53,084 bases of DNA, from contig CBINFS010000025.1 of the NCBI GenBank assembly GCA_966250015.1, positions 1-53,084 on the forward strand, in the 5' to 3' direction. The notes under the pieces are model-generated. The model had not been told where the DNA came from. It saw only the letters and a list, made by a program, of their open reading frames with translations, and made no database searches. Shown piece after piece: positions 44,098 to 53,084 of this stretch (the stretch's first letter is position 1; each line of letters opens with the position of its first letter). This DNA comes from CBINFS01 sp966250015. GTDB lineage: Bacteria > Bacteroidota > Rhodothermia > Rhodothermales > DASSAV01. The position numbers were made by a program, and so were the translations under genes.

Positions 44098-46977
44098 ATG
44101 ACAGAGATTACCGATAGTGTAGCGGTGCACGTGGCCGCTTCGGCGAAGGATTTCAAGCAGGCGCGTGAAGCGGCGAAACACAGCCTGGTGATACGAGGCG
44201 CCAGGCAGCACAACCTGAAAGGCATCGACCTCGACCTTCCACGCAACAAGCTGATCGTCTTCACGGGGCCCTCCGGGTCAGGCAAATCGTCGCTGGCGTT
44301 CGACACCATCTACGCCGAAGGGCAGCGCCGGTACGTCGAGAGCCTGAGCGCGTACGCCAGGCAGTTCCTCGAACGAATGGACAAACCCGACGCGGACCTG
44401 ATCACGGGCCTTGCGCCGGCAATTGCGATCGAACAAAAGACCACCTCAAAAAACCCCCGATCCACCGTCGCGACGCAAACGGAGATTTACGACCACCTCC
44501 GCCTCCTGTACGCCCGCATCGGCCGGACGATCTCGCCCATCAGCGGTGAAGAGGTTCGAAAGGACTCGCCCCGGTCGGTCGCCGAAAGGGTTACCGAAGA
44601 CCTGCCCGACGGCACCCGTTTTTACCTGTGCTTCCCCATCCCGGAGCGAAAAAAGAGCTCGCTCCGGAACGAGCTCGAGGTCTTGCTCCAGAAAGGTTTC
44701 TTCCGCCTGGTGGCGTTACCGACTGAAAAGCAGGCAGAAAAGGGTGAGGCCGAAACGATCGTCGACTTGAACGAAACGCCGCCCGACAAGGTGCGGGCAA
44801 CCAGAGACCGGTTGCTCGTCCTGGTAGACCGGCTGGCGGTGCGGAAAGATTCCGAATCCAATCTTTCGCGGATTGCGGACTCGGTCGAACAGGCGTTCAG
44901 GGAAGGCGGCGGCCGTTGTGTCATAAAGATTCAGGGTGGCAATTCGCTGGCCTTCAGCGAGTTTTTCGAGCGCGACGGCATTCGTTTCGAGGAGCCGACA
45001 CCGCATCTGTTTTCGTTCAACAATCCGTTAGGGGCGTGCCCGAAGTGCCAGGGATTCGGGCGCGTGCCCGGACTGGATGAAGACCTGATCATCCCGTCGC
45101 CCGACCTGTCCATCCGGCAGGGCGCCATTGCGCCGTTCAGAACCGAGCAGTGGAGCAAGTACTTCCGCGACCTGATCCGCGTCGCAGCGGAAGAACGCAT
45201 CAACATCGACGTCCCCTACGCACAGCTTTCCAGCAGAGAAAAACAGATCATCTGGGAGGGCAAGGGGGAATATCCGGGTATCAACGGGTTTTTCCAGTTC
45301 CTCGAGCGCCATTCCTACAAGATGCACTACCGCATCTACCACGCGCGGTTCAGGGGATACGCGACGTGCCCGGAGTGCCACGGCTATCGGTTACGAAAGG
45401 AGGCGCTGTACATCAAGGTGGGCGGGCTGCACATCGGTGAAGTCACCGAGCTCACCACACGCGACGCCCAGAAGTTTTTCGATGAGCTTCAATTGACCGA
45501 GTTCGAGTTGAACGTGGCGGGACGCGTCCTCGAGGAGATTCGCAAACGCCTCCGGTACCTCGTCGAGGTCGGGCTCGATTACCTCACGCTCGACCGGTTG
45601 TCGCAGACGCTCTCGGGCGGCGAGAGCCAGCGCATCAACCTCGCCACCTCGCTCGGGTCCTCACTCGTGGGGTCGCTGTACGTGCTCGACGAGCCGTCGA
45701 TCGGCCTTCACCCGCGTGACACCAACCGCCTCATCCGAATCCTCGAGCACCTCCGCGACATCGGCAATACGGTGATCGTCGTCGAACACGACGCCGAGAT
45801 GATGCGCCACGCCGACCAGATCGTCGACCTCGGTCCGGGTTCGGGCCGTTTCGGGGGTGAGGTCATCTTTCAGGGAACGTACGACGAGATCCTCAAAAAC
45901 GAGCGCTCGCTGACCGGGGCATACCTGAGCGGGACGAAACGGATCGAGGTCCCCCAGCACCGCCGTCCGGTTGACGACGAATACAAAATCGTGATCGAAA
46001 ACGCACGCCAGCACAACTTGAAGCGCCTGACGGTCGGGTTCCCTCTCGGTGTGCTCGTATGTGTGACGGGGGTCAGCGGATCGGGCAAGTCGACGCTGGT
46101 CCACGATACGTTGTATCAGGGACTGAGGCGTATCAAGGGCACGTTCGACAGCGAGGGCTCGGTCGGCGCGCACGACGCCATCCGGGGCCATCACCTGATC
46201 GACCACGTCGAGATGGTCGACCAGAGTCCCATCGGGCGGTCGTCCCGGAGCAACCCGGTGACGTACATCAAGGCTTTCGACGCAATCCGGGACCTTCTGG
46301 CGGGTACGTATCAGGCCCGCGTCCGGGGGTACCGGCCGGGTTATTTTTCGTTCAACGTGCCCGGCGGCCGGTGCGAGGTGTGCCAGGGCGAGGGGATGGT
46401 GAAAATCGAGATGCAGTTCCTCGCCGACCTCTACCTCGAATGTGAGGCCTGCAAGGGGAAACGGTACAAGCAGGACGTGCTCGAGATCCGGTACAACGGA
46501 AAGAACGTCGACGACATCCTGAACATGACGGTAGACGAGGCCGTCGACTTTTTCGCCGACGTGCCGGCGCTCGTGGGCAAACTATCCATTTTGAAGGAGA
46601 TCGGCCTGGGTTACCTGACGTTAGGCCAGCCTTCCAATACGCTATCGGGCGGCGAGGCGCAACGAATCAAGCTTGCCGCTCACCTTGGTAACGGAACGCA
46701 CGAACGTACACTCTATCTATTTGACGAACCCACCACCGGCCTGCACTTCGACGACATCCGGAAGCTGATGGTTGCGTTTAACCGTCTGATCGACGCAGGG
46801 CACTCGGTGGTGATCATCGAACACAACATCGACGTAATCAAATCGTCGGACTGGGTGATCGACCTCGGCCCCGAGGGGGGGCGGATGGGCGGATTCATCG
46901 TCGCGGAGGGAACGCCGGAAGCTCTCGCAGCGCATCCGGAAAGCCACACCGGGCGGTTCCTCAGAGACGTCCTTTAA
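44098..46977 (+). CDS. uvrA: Excinuclease ABC subunit A
   Basis: 959 residues; damage-recognition ATPase of nucleotide excision repair. Two ABC modules: Walker A GPSGSGKS with Lys63 and GVSGSGKS with Lys664; signature LSGGESQRINLA and LSGGEAQRIKLA; Walker B LYVLDEPSIGLH and LYLFDEPTTGLH. Zinc modules: CPKC/CPEC (insertion) and CEVCQGEGMVKIEM ... CEACKGKRY. Full length. It is the only clear repair gene of the SOS type here, and lacks a visible operator. Confidence 0.99.
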   Translation: MTEITDSVAVHVAASAKDFKQAREAAKHSLVIRGARQHNLKGIDLDLPRNKLIVFTGPSGSGKSSLAFDTIYAEGQRRYVESLSAYARQFLERMDKPDADLITGLAPAIAIEQKTTSKNPRSTVATQTEIYDHLRLLYARIGRTISPISGEEVRKDSPRSVAERVTEDLPDGTRFYLCFPIPERKKSSLRNELEVLLQKGFFRLVALPTEKQAEKGEAETIVDLNETPPDKVRATRDRLLVLVDRLAVRKDSESNLSRIADSVEQAFREGGGRCVIKIQGGNSLAFSEFFERDGIRFEEPTPHLFSFNNPLGACPKCQGFGRVPGLDEDLIIPSPDLSIRQGAIAPFRTEQWSKYFRDLIRVAAEERINIDVPYAQLSSREKQIIWEGKGEYPGINGFFQFLERHSYKMHYRIYHARFRGYATCPECHGYRLRKEALYIKVGGLHIGEVTELTTRDAQKFFDELQLTEFELNVAGRVLEEIRKRLRYLVEVGLDYLTLDRLSQTLSGGESQRINLATSLGSSLVGSLYVLDEPSIGLHPRDTNRLIRILEHLRDIGNTVIVVEHDAEMMRHADQIVDLGPGSGRFGGEVIFQGTYDEILKNERSLTGAYLSGTKRIEVPQHRRPVDDEYKIVIENARQHNLKRLTVGFPLGVLVCVTGVSGSGKSTLVHDTLYQGLRRIKGTFDSEGSVGAHDAIRGHHLIDHVEMVDQSPIGRSSRSNPVTYIKAFDAIRDLLAGTYQARVRGYRPGYFSFNVPGGRCEVCQGEGMVKIEMQFLADLYLECEACKGKRYKQDVLEIRYNGKNVDDILNMTVDEAVDFFADVPALVGKLSILKEIGLGYLTLGQPSNTLSGGEAQRIKLAAHLGNGTHERTLYLFDEPTTGLHFDDIRKLMVAFNRLIDAGHSVVIIEHNIDVIKSSDWVIDLGPEGGRMGGFIVAEGTPEALAAHPESHTGRFLRDVL

Positions 46978-47016
46978 ACCACAAACGTATTAGCACAGTC
47001 CGTTTTTGTCTGCCTG

Positions 47017-47841
47017 ATGACTTCAAACAACCATCCCCTCGTAAGCTGCACGATGGTGACGGCTAACCGTCCCGACCTGGTGCGTCGCGCCGTACGCTGT
47101 TTCAAAAATCAGACGTACCCGAACCGCGAGCTCATCGTTGTGGACGACGGCGAGGCCGACCTGGCTCCCATTCTGGCGGACCTGCCGTCGGACCGCGTCC
47201 GGTACATCAAACTCGAACGACGAGAGGAAAACCTGTTGGGTCGTTTGCGCAACATCAGCCTCGAGCACGTCCGTGGGGAGTACATTCTTCAGTGGGACGA
47301 CGACGACTGGATCCATCCGGATCGCATCCGGCGACAGGTGGAAGTCCTGGAGCAGGGATACGATGCGTGCTCACTCTATGGCTCGCTCGTACACCTCGAC
47401 ACCGAGGAGTTTTTCGACCATCCCTACGTCGGCTATCTCCCAAACGGCTGGCCGGGGAGCATCATGCACCGCCGCGACGACGCGGCGCGTTACCCTGAAA
47501 TGCGGAAGGCAGAGGACAGCGTCTACCAGCAATACTGGCTCGGTAAGCGATATTACATGCTGCCGGCAGAGGACGCCTACCTGCACATCCGTTGCTTTCA
47601 TGGAAACAATACGTGGGACAGAAAGCATTTTCTTACGAAAATGCGGAACCGGTTGCCCGATCTGGTATCTTACGGGTGGCATCGCTACGTCCGGGGTGAC
47701 CTCTTCGGCCACCCACGATTTCGTCTGAACGAGCGTGCCCACGAGGCATTTGAAATGTATCTTAACGATTCGTTCGACGTAGGCCTGTTTAGCCGGAAAG
47801 CGTCGTACTCGGAGAGATCCCGTGTTACCTCTACGACGTAA
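47017..47841 (+). CDS. Glycosyltransferase family 2
   Basis: 274 residues, GT-A fold: CTMVTANRPDLVRRAVRCFKNQTYPNRELIVVDDG near the start, then YILQWDDDDWIHPDRI as the metal/nucleotide DxD site (about 88-103). No membrane helix. An inverting sugar transferase of unknown donor; 39 bases after uvrA on the same strand. Confidence 0.88.
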   Translation: MTSNNHPLVSCTMVTANRPDLVRRAVRCFKNQTYPNRELIVVDDGEADLAPILADLPSDRVRYIKLERREENLLGRLRNISLEHVRGEYILQWDDDDWIHPDRIRRQVEVLEQGYDACSLYGSLVHLDTEEFFDHPYVGYLPNGWPGSIMHRRDDAARYPEMRKAEDSVYQQYWLGKRYYMLPAEDAYLHIRCFHGNNTWDRKHFLTKMRNRLPDLVSYGWHRYVRGDLFGHPRFRLNERAHEAFEMYLNDSFDVGLFSRKASYSERSRVTSTT

Positions 47842-48007
47842 GGAGCGGCTATCGGATAGTCCAGGGGATACAAAGCCGACGATGAAGGAACCTGGCGTCA
47901 ACGGCGTTTCGGGTCGTCCTGATCTGAGAGGTGCGAACCAATCGTCGAGCAGGCACAGCGTACCGGGCGAGATAAGTGATGAATTTCAAAAGGAATAGCT
48001 TACCTTT

Positions 48008-49279
48008 ATGATAGAGTTTTCGCCGCCGTATCCTCGCAAGGAAAGCACTCCTGAGGTGCAAGTGACGCAGAAGCGTGTGGCGCTTTTTACGGGTGCGTAC
48101 AATCACATTGCGGACGGTGTATCGCTCACGCTGAACCGCCTCGTCGATTACCTCGAGCGTAACGGCACCGAGGTGCTCGTTTTCGCCCCGACGATCGACG
48201 ACCCGCCCGTGCAACACGCGGGAACTCTGGTGCCGGTGCCGAGCATTTCAGCCCCCGGCCGGCGGGAATACCGGGTTTCACTCGGGCTGTCGAGGAACGA
48301 GCGGCGGCGGCTGTATGCCTTCGAGCCAAACCTCTTTCACATTGCCACGCCCGACCTACTGGGTTTTCAAGCGTTGAGGCTGGCCAACAAATGGGGTATC
48401 CCGGCCGTCGGCAGCTACCACACGCATTTCAGCTCGTATCTGAAATACTACGGCTTCGGGAAGTTCGAAGGCTTGCTCTGGAAGTACCTCCGGCATTTCT
48501 ACAATCAGTGCCGGCACGTCTACGTACCGTCGCCTTCGATGGCTGCCGTTTTGCGGAAGCACGGGGTGAGCCGGGGCTTGCGGCTCTGGGAAAGGGGCGT
48601 CGACACGACCCTCTTCACTCCGGACAGGCGGAGCATGAGCTGGCGTGCGTCGATGGGAATTGGCGACGACGAGGTGGTCATCTCGTTCATCGGCCGCCTC
48701 GTGTGGGAGAAGGGTCTTACGGTTTTCGCCGACGTGATCGAAGGCCTGAAAGCGAAGGGTGTACCGCACCGGAGCCTGGTCGTCGGAGACGGACCTGCAC
48801 GCGAAGGTCTCCAGAGCCGGCTGCCCGACACCATTTTTACTGGTTATCTCGACGGTGAAGCGCTCGGCCGGGCCTACGCTTCATCGGACGTCTTTCTTTT
48901 CCCCAGCGACACCGAAACCTTCGGCAACGTCACGCTCGAGGCAATGGCCTCGGGGCTCGCGGTGGTCTGCGCCGACGCGACCGGCAGTAATGCGCTCATC
49001 GAACACGGGAGGACGGGGTACCTTGCGCCTCCGGGCGACGTCCGGTCGTTCCTCGAACACGTCGAGCGGCTGGTCACCAATCCTGCTATCCGGTACGAGT
49101 TTGGCGAGCGCGCGCGTGCTCACGCAAAGACGTACGAGTGGGATAGCGTCCTGGCCCGGATCAACGGATACTACGACGAGATTCTCAATCCCGGGGTTCT
49201 GTACTCGGGTGATGGCTGTCCGCACGACGTAGGCCTTTCCCACTGGGGAGCCGAGGAGGGCATCGTTCTGCAGCATTAA
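48008..49279 (+). CDS. Glycosyltransferase family 4 (SqdX/MgtA-like)
   Basis: 423 residues, GT-B fold. N lobe: RVALFTGAYNHIADGVSLTLNRLVDYLERNG; GSYHTHFSSYLKYYGFGKFEGLLWKYLRHFYNQC (in part) and LWERGVDTTLFTPDRR are close in style to SqdX and MgtA, which put a sugar on diacylglycerol lipids. C lobe: VISFIGRLVWEKGLTVFADVIEGL, SDVFLFPSDTETFGNVTLEAMASG with the retaining Glu. A glycolipid product is inference. The ATG at 48008 leaves a 20-residue leader before the first strand. Confidence 0.92.
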   Translation: MIEFSPPYPRKESTPEVQVTQKRVALFTGAYNHIADGVSLTLNRLVDYLERNGTEVLVFAPTIDDPPVQHAGTLVPVPSISAPGRREYRVSLGLSRNERRRLYAFEPNLFHIATPDLLGFQALRLANKWGIPAVGSYHTHFSSYLKYYGFGKFEGLLWKYLRHFYNQCRHVYVPSPSMAAVLRKHGVSRGLRLWERGVDTTLFTPDRRSMSWRASMGIGDDEVVISFIGRLVWEKGLTVFADVIEGLKAKGVPHRSLVVGDGPAREGLQSRLPDTIFTGYLDGEALGRAYASSDVFLFPSDTETFGNVTLEAMASGLAVVCADATGSNALIEHGRTGYLAPPGDVRSFLEHVERLVTNPAIRYEFGERARAHAKTYEWDSVLARINGYYDEILNPGVLYSGDGCPHDVGLSHWGAEEGIVLQH

Positions 49280-49289
49280 AGTCTCCGCA

Positions 49290-50462
49290 GTGCGCCTTTT
49301 ATTTGTATCTCACTCATTTCCTCCCCCTGATCGCCCCCACACTAACGTGGGAGGCATGCAACGTGTAGCGACGGAGCTCTATGCGTCGCTCGAGGAGCAT
49401 GGCGGTGTGACGTTAATCCCTATGGTGCTGCGCAGCTCCTGGCGGATGACTCACCTCAAGACGCTACCCTTTCTGTTTTCAGCCTATCGAAAGGCGTACG
49501 AACTCATTCGTCGGGAAGCGATCGACGGTATTCTTTTTTCGTCGATGGTTACGGCTTCGGTGGCCGTCCCGCTGCGGCGCCGGATGAACGGCTCGGCCGT
49601 CAAGATCGCCGCGATAGCACATGGGCGGGACGTTACGCTGCCGACAGCGGCTTACCAGCGGTTCGTCCCGCACATCTTCGATGCCCTGGATGCCGTCCTG
49701 CCCGTCAGCCGTGCGACGGGCGAGGCCTGCCTTGAACGAGGTCTACCGGAAAACAAGCTGCACGTGATCCCGAACGGGATCGACGTCGAGCGTTTTCTGT
49801 CTCACCGGGATCGGCTTGAAAGCAAACGCATCCTCGCCGCCGAGTATACGGGAAGCGCCTCACTGCTCAGTGACGATACGTTCTTGCTGTGCAGCGTCGG
49901 CCGGCAGGTCGAGCGCAAAGGGTTTGCGTGGTTCGTCCGCGAGGTAATGCCGCTCCTGCCGAAGAACGTGGTGTACTGGCTTGCCGGCGACGGGCCGGAG
50001 CAAGAGGTGATCCGGGAAGAAGCCCGTCGCCTCAACCTGTCCGACCGGGTACGCCTGCTCGGCCGGATCTCCGACGAAAGCCTGGCGACGCTTTACAAAG
50101 CCTCGGACCTGTTCGTGATGCCGAACAGGCCGGTGCGCGGCGACATGGAGGGCTTCGGGGTCGTGATGCTCGAAGCCGGCCTCAACGGCCTTCCCACCGT
50201 AGCGGCTGACATCGAGGGAATCCGGGACGTCGTCCGGGAAGGGATCAACGGGCACCTGGTAGCCAGCGGCGACGCACAGGCTTTTGCCCGCTTGATCAGA
50301 CACTACGACGCAAACCGCGCCTCGCTTCGAGCGCTATCAGAGCACACCGCCCGCTACGTCCGTGACACGTTCAGCTGGCCGACCGTCGTCGAGCAGCACG
50401 TCAACGTGTTCAGGTCTCTCTCCGGCGTGCAGGAAGAACGTGAGGTCACGGTGCCTCAGTGA
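49290..50462 (+). CDS. Glycosyltransferase family 4 (GT-B)
   Basis: 390 residues. N lobe: LLFVSHSFPPPDRPHTNVGGMQRVATELY; DAVLPVSRATGEACLERG; HVIPNGIDVERF. C lobe: LCSVGRQVERKGFAWFVREVMPLL, YWLAGDGPEQEVI, and VRGDMEGFGVVMLEAGLNGLPTVAADIEGIRD with the conserved EGFGxxxLEA. PimB-like in outline; the acceptor is unknown. Its end overlaps the convergent MMPL gene by 17 bases. It begins ten bases after the preceding glycosyltransferase, so the two are co-transcribed. Confidence 0.92.
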   Translation: MRLLFVSHSFPPPDRPHTNVGGMQRVATELYASLEEHGGVTLIPMVLRSSWRMTHLKTLPFLFSAYRKAYELIRREAIDGILFSSMVTASVAVPLRRRMNGSAVKIAAIAHGRDVTLPTAAYQRFVPHIFDALDAVLPVSRATGEACLERGLPENKLHVIPNGIDVERFLSHRDRLESKRILAAEYTGSASLLSDDTFLLCSVGRQVERKGFAWFVREVMPLLPKNVVYWLAGDGPEQEVIREEARRLNLSDRVRLLGRISDESLATLYKASDLFVMPNRPVRGDMEGFGVVMLEAGLNGLPTVAADIEGIRDVVREGINGHLVASGDAQAFARLIRHYDANRASLRALSEHTARYVRDTFSWPTVVEQHVNVFRSLSGVQEEREVTVPQ

Positions 50463-53010
50463 CGACCTTCTGGCCTGTGAGCGCCCGGCCGTCCGTGCCT
50501 GATGCAGGCGCCTCGGGCTTTTCCCGATCCTCCATCCACTGAAGCAACGCCGGCAGGAAGACCAGGGCGGCAACGAGCGTCATGCCGATACCCGCCACCG
50601 CCAGCTCGCCGATCGAACGGAGACCGGGGTGAAAGCTGAGCAAGAGACCTCCGAAACCGATCATCGTCGTCAGGGAACTCATGAAGACGTGCTCGCCCGT
50701 CGAGTTGAGCATCCTGCGAATACTTCCCTTCCCTTCTTCGAGGTAACGGTGGACGAGGTGCACCCCTGCGTCATTCCCGATACCGAGCACGGCCGGCAGC
50801 ACGATCAGGTTGTACATGTTCAGCTTCATCCCGAACACTTCCATCAGGAGGATCATCCACAGGACCCCGACGACCAGCGGGATCAGGGCAACGGCCGACC
50901 ACTTGATCGATCTGAAGTTCAGGTACATGACGAGCGCAACGACGGCGAACACACCGAGCACCATCCACGGAGTGTCTTTCATGAGCAGCCTGAACATGTC
51001 GGCCGCGACGAGTGACGTTGAGCCGGCGTGATAAACCTTGCCGTCGGCCGTCACGATCCTCCCCACGTCGTCGGCAAACTCCATCGACTTCCTGCCGTCC
51101 GAGAGCCCGACGGAAGGATAGATCATGATGAAGTTGCCCATTTCACCGGTTTTGGAGGTGAACTGCTTTCTGAGGAACTCGGGCACCTCGCTCAGCTCGA
51201 TCGGCCGTGTCGTTGAGGCAGCACGCCGGACTCTTTCGAGCTCGACAGACTCCTCCGCCTGGAGGAGCGGCTCGTCGAGCAGCTCACGGATGGAGGCAAT
51301 CCGTGCCAGCTTATCCAGCTTCGCCTCTTCCGTGAGGGGGAAGCGATCCTGGAGGCTCTCGATCGATCCGATGGTCGGCGTAAGGGTATCGGCGGCTGCG
51401 TGTTGCTTGAGGGCGGCCACGATGGGCATTACCTCGTCGGGATCGTCGACGACGACGTACGCCGGGTTCCGGCGGCCGCCATTGTCGACGACCTGTCGCT
51501 CCTTTGCCAGGCGCCGGCTGTACTCGACGTACTCGGGTTCGAGCTTTCCGAACTGGTACTCGAATTCAACCCTCGAAATCATGACGATCGCCAGGATCAC
51601 GGCGGCTATGCTGCCCAAGAGGATCGGGCGAACGGCCGGGAAGCGTTTCGTGTTCGTATGCGCGGCCATCCCCTCGCCGACGCGTTCCAGCTCGAGAAAT
51701 TTGATCTTCTCGAAGAAGGTGATGAGCGCCGGCAGCACGAGCATCATGGCAATGAGGGCGAAGATGATACCCGTTCCGGCGACGAGGCCGAACTCGCTGA
51801 AGCCCCGAAAGTCGGCAAAGGTGAGCACGTACAGGGCAGCCGCGGTGGTCATCGCCCCAACGGTGACTCCCTGCCCGGTGCTGAGGAACGTGATCTCCGC
51901 GGCCTGTTCGATGCTGTGTCCCTTCGCGCGCTCTTCGGTATAGCGGGCGTACGTATGGATGCCGAAGTCGATGCCAAGGCCGAAGAGCACGAGACCCAGG
52001 GTCGAGGTCATCAAGTTCAGCACCTCGAAGGACAGGTACGCAAAGGCGAAAGTCCAGGTGAGGCTCATCAGCAGCGGCAGACCGATCAGAATGGCCATGA
52101 TGGGCAAGTGCTTGAGCTCGACGAGCAACGCCCGTTTCGAGTACCGGCCGCCCGAACGTGCCCGGTATCCTTTGTACAGGAAATAAAAGACCACGGTCAT
52201 CAGCACGGTCGCAACGCCTGCGCCGAACGAACTGAACACGTCGTCGGTAATGGCGCGCACCTCGACGGCCTGCCGGAGCAGCCGGCCTGAGAGCGTGGTT
52301 TCCATCTCGGGGTGAACCGATGCCGGATTCATCTCCTCGATCAGCGCCTCGAGGGCTGAATAGAGCCTTTCGATGAACCCGATGTCGGTCTGGGCACCGG
52401 AGGGGAAGAAGCGGAGCAGCATCATGGTGCTGTCGTCGGATATCGGATATTCTTTTCCGACGATCTGCTCGTACAAAGCCATCATCGAAGCTCCGACGGT
52501 ATCTTCCTCTTCCTCCATGTCCTCTTCGTCCTCGATATCGAAGAAGAAGGGGTTGGCTTCGAGCTTGGCCTCTTCGATCTTGTTCGTGAGATAGCTGTAG
52601 AGGCTATCGAGCTCGTCCGGTGTCGCGAAGTATAACGCGTTGTTTTCGAGGAATTCGGTGTCGCGCGTGTACTCGACGCGTGTCAGGTAGGGCTCGCCCG
52701 TTTTGGGGTCCTCCAATTCCAAAGCGCGCGGAATGAGGGCTTCGGCAAAGGTCTTGTTCGCCTCGAAGGACGGACTTTCGATCACGACGCCAACGTCGGA
52801 CTCTCCGCCAACGGTTTCGCGCAGCTTCTCCAGCGCCTGGACGCTCGGATAGTGATCGGGAACCAGATTGGAAAGATCAGTATCGATACGGAGCTGGACT
52901 ACAAAATACATGCTGACGGCCGAGACGAGCAGGGCGATGCCCAGCACGACCATATTGTGTCGGACGATCCAGCGAATGAAAGGCCTGAGTTTCTGAAAAA
53001 TACTAGACAT
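50446..53010 (-). CDS. MMPL/RND-family transporter (HpnN-like)
   Basis: 854 residues with about twelve membrane helices in two halves, each preceded by a large periplasmic domain. First helix at about 20-38; the GLGIDFGIHTYARYTEE and GNDAGVHLVHRYLEEG segments are the paired proton-relay/membrane motifs of the MMPL family. Members export hopanoids, lipids or glycolipids to the outer membrane. An acidic insertion (FDIEDEEDMEEEEDTV, about residues 155-170) sits in the first periplasmic domain. With two glycolipid-type transferases next door it may move a lipid product, but this is inference. Confidence 0.93.
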   Translation of the reverse strand: MSSIFQKLRPFIRWIVRHNMVVLGIALLVSAVSMYFVVQLRIDTDLSNLVPDHYPSVQALEKLRETVGGESDVGVVIESPSFEANKTFAEALIPRALELEDPKTGEPYLTRVEYTRDTEFLENNALYFATPDELDSLYSYLTNKIEEAKLEANPFFFDIEDEEDMEEEEDTVGASMMALYEQIVGKEYPISDDSTMMLLRFFPSGAQTDIGFIERLYSALEALIEEMNPASVHPEMETTLSGRLLRQAVEVRAITDDVFSSFGAGVATVLMTVVFYFLYKGYRARSGGRYSKRALLVELKHLPIMAILIGLPLLMSLTWTFAFAYLSFEVLNLMTSTLGLVLFGLGIDFGIHTYARYTEERAKGHSIEQAAEITFLSTGQGVTVGAMTTAAALYVLTFADFRGFSEFGLVAGTGIIFALIAMMLVLPALITFFEKIKFLELERVGEGMAAHTNTKRFPAVRPILLGSIAAVILAIVMISRVEFEYQFGKLEPEYVEYSRRLAKERQVVDNGGRRNPAYVVVDDPDEVMPIVAALKQHAAADTLTPTIGSIESLQDRFPLTEEAKLDKLARIASIRELLDEPLLQAEESVELERVRRAASTTRPIELSEVPEFLRKQFTSKTGEMGNFIMIYPSVGLSDGRKSMEFADDVGRIVTADGKVYHAGSTSLVAADMFRLLMKDTPWMVLGVFAVVALVMYLNFRSIKWSAVALIPLVVGVLWMILLMEVFGMKLNMYNLIVLPAVLGIGNDAGVHLVHRYLEEGKGSIRRMLNSTGEHVFMSSLTTMIGFGGLLLSFHPGLRSIGELAVAGIGMTLVAALVFLPALLQWMEDREKPEAPASGTDGRALTGQKVVTEAP

Positions 53011-53084
53011 TCACTTATTACCAGAAGAATATCGTCAAGTAAAAGAGCTCGATCGACGTCAGGAAGCGGCCCGAAGCTCAATGT

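Noticed and set aside
52899..53084. Small gene at the right edge on the minus strand
   Set aside because: The open frame runs into the MMPL gene out of phase and has no protein-like composition; the other frames stop within 20 codons of the edge.

Overview
The window looks like the chromosome of a GC-rich, Gram-negative, free-living bacterium. The best guess is the Bacteroidota sensu lato, Rhodothermales/Balneolales type. Reasons: the division and cell-wall cluster runs mraZ-rsmH-ftsL-ftsI-murE-mraY-murD-ftsW-murG-murC-ftsQ-ftsA-ftsZ with no murF, murB or ddl inside it, which is the Bacteroidota arrangement; MurE carries the DNPR motif of meso-diaminopimelate ligases; an ADP/GDP-heptose type sugar pathway is present; and Shine-Dalgarno sequences are absent before most genes (ftsZ is an exception). 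The phylum call is inference; no rRNA is present.

Layout. 1-9.7 kb: a DUF2914 membrane protein and recG meeting tail to tail, then three small genes of unknown role, pdxH, a DUF2092-thioredoxin fusion, a Cys/Met-metabolism PLP enzyme, a monofunctional proline dehydrogenase and a single-domain response regulator. 9.75-10.2 kb: a 470-base gap rich in hairpins downstream of ftsZ. 10.2-25.8 kb: the thirteen-gene dcw operon on the minus strand, driven from a promoter at about 25.9 kb that carries three 10-bp-spaced MraZ boxes. 26.0-26.75 kb: a divergent LexA-family repressor whose self-cleavage residues are both replaced, and whose promoter contains two perfect copies of one palindrome. 26.9-29.6 kb: an SDR oxidoreductase and pyrG end to end. 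29.8-37.7 kb: a minus-strand run of gyrB, two glycosyltransferases, the GDP-heptose genes hddC-hddA-gmhA-gmhB and a methyltransferase. 37.9-43.6 kb: an unknown helical protein, a CBS-domain protein with a clear intrinsic terminator, hflX, a small membrane protein and a BatA-type VWA membrane protein. 44.1-50.5 kb: uvrA and three glycosyltransferases on the plus strand. 50.4-53.0 kb: an MMPL/RND-family exporter.

Most of this is housekeeping. The most unusual part is the 297-bp mraZ/lexA-like divergent region. It puts a probably non-cleavable LexA-family regulator with twin operators (one in the -35/-10 spacer, one at the expected start site) back to back with the MraZ-controlled division operon. 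I see no CRISPR array, tRNA, rRNA, transposase, integrase or phage genes.
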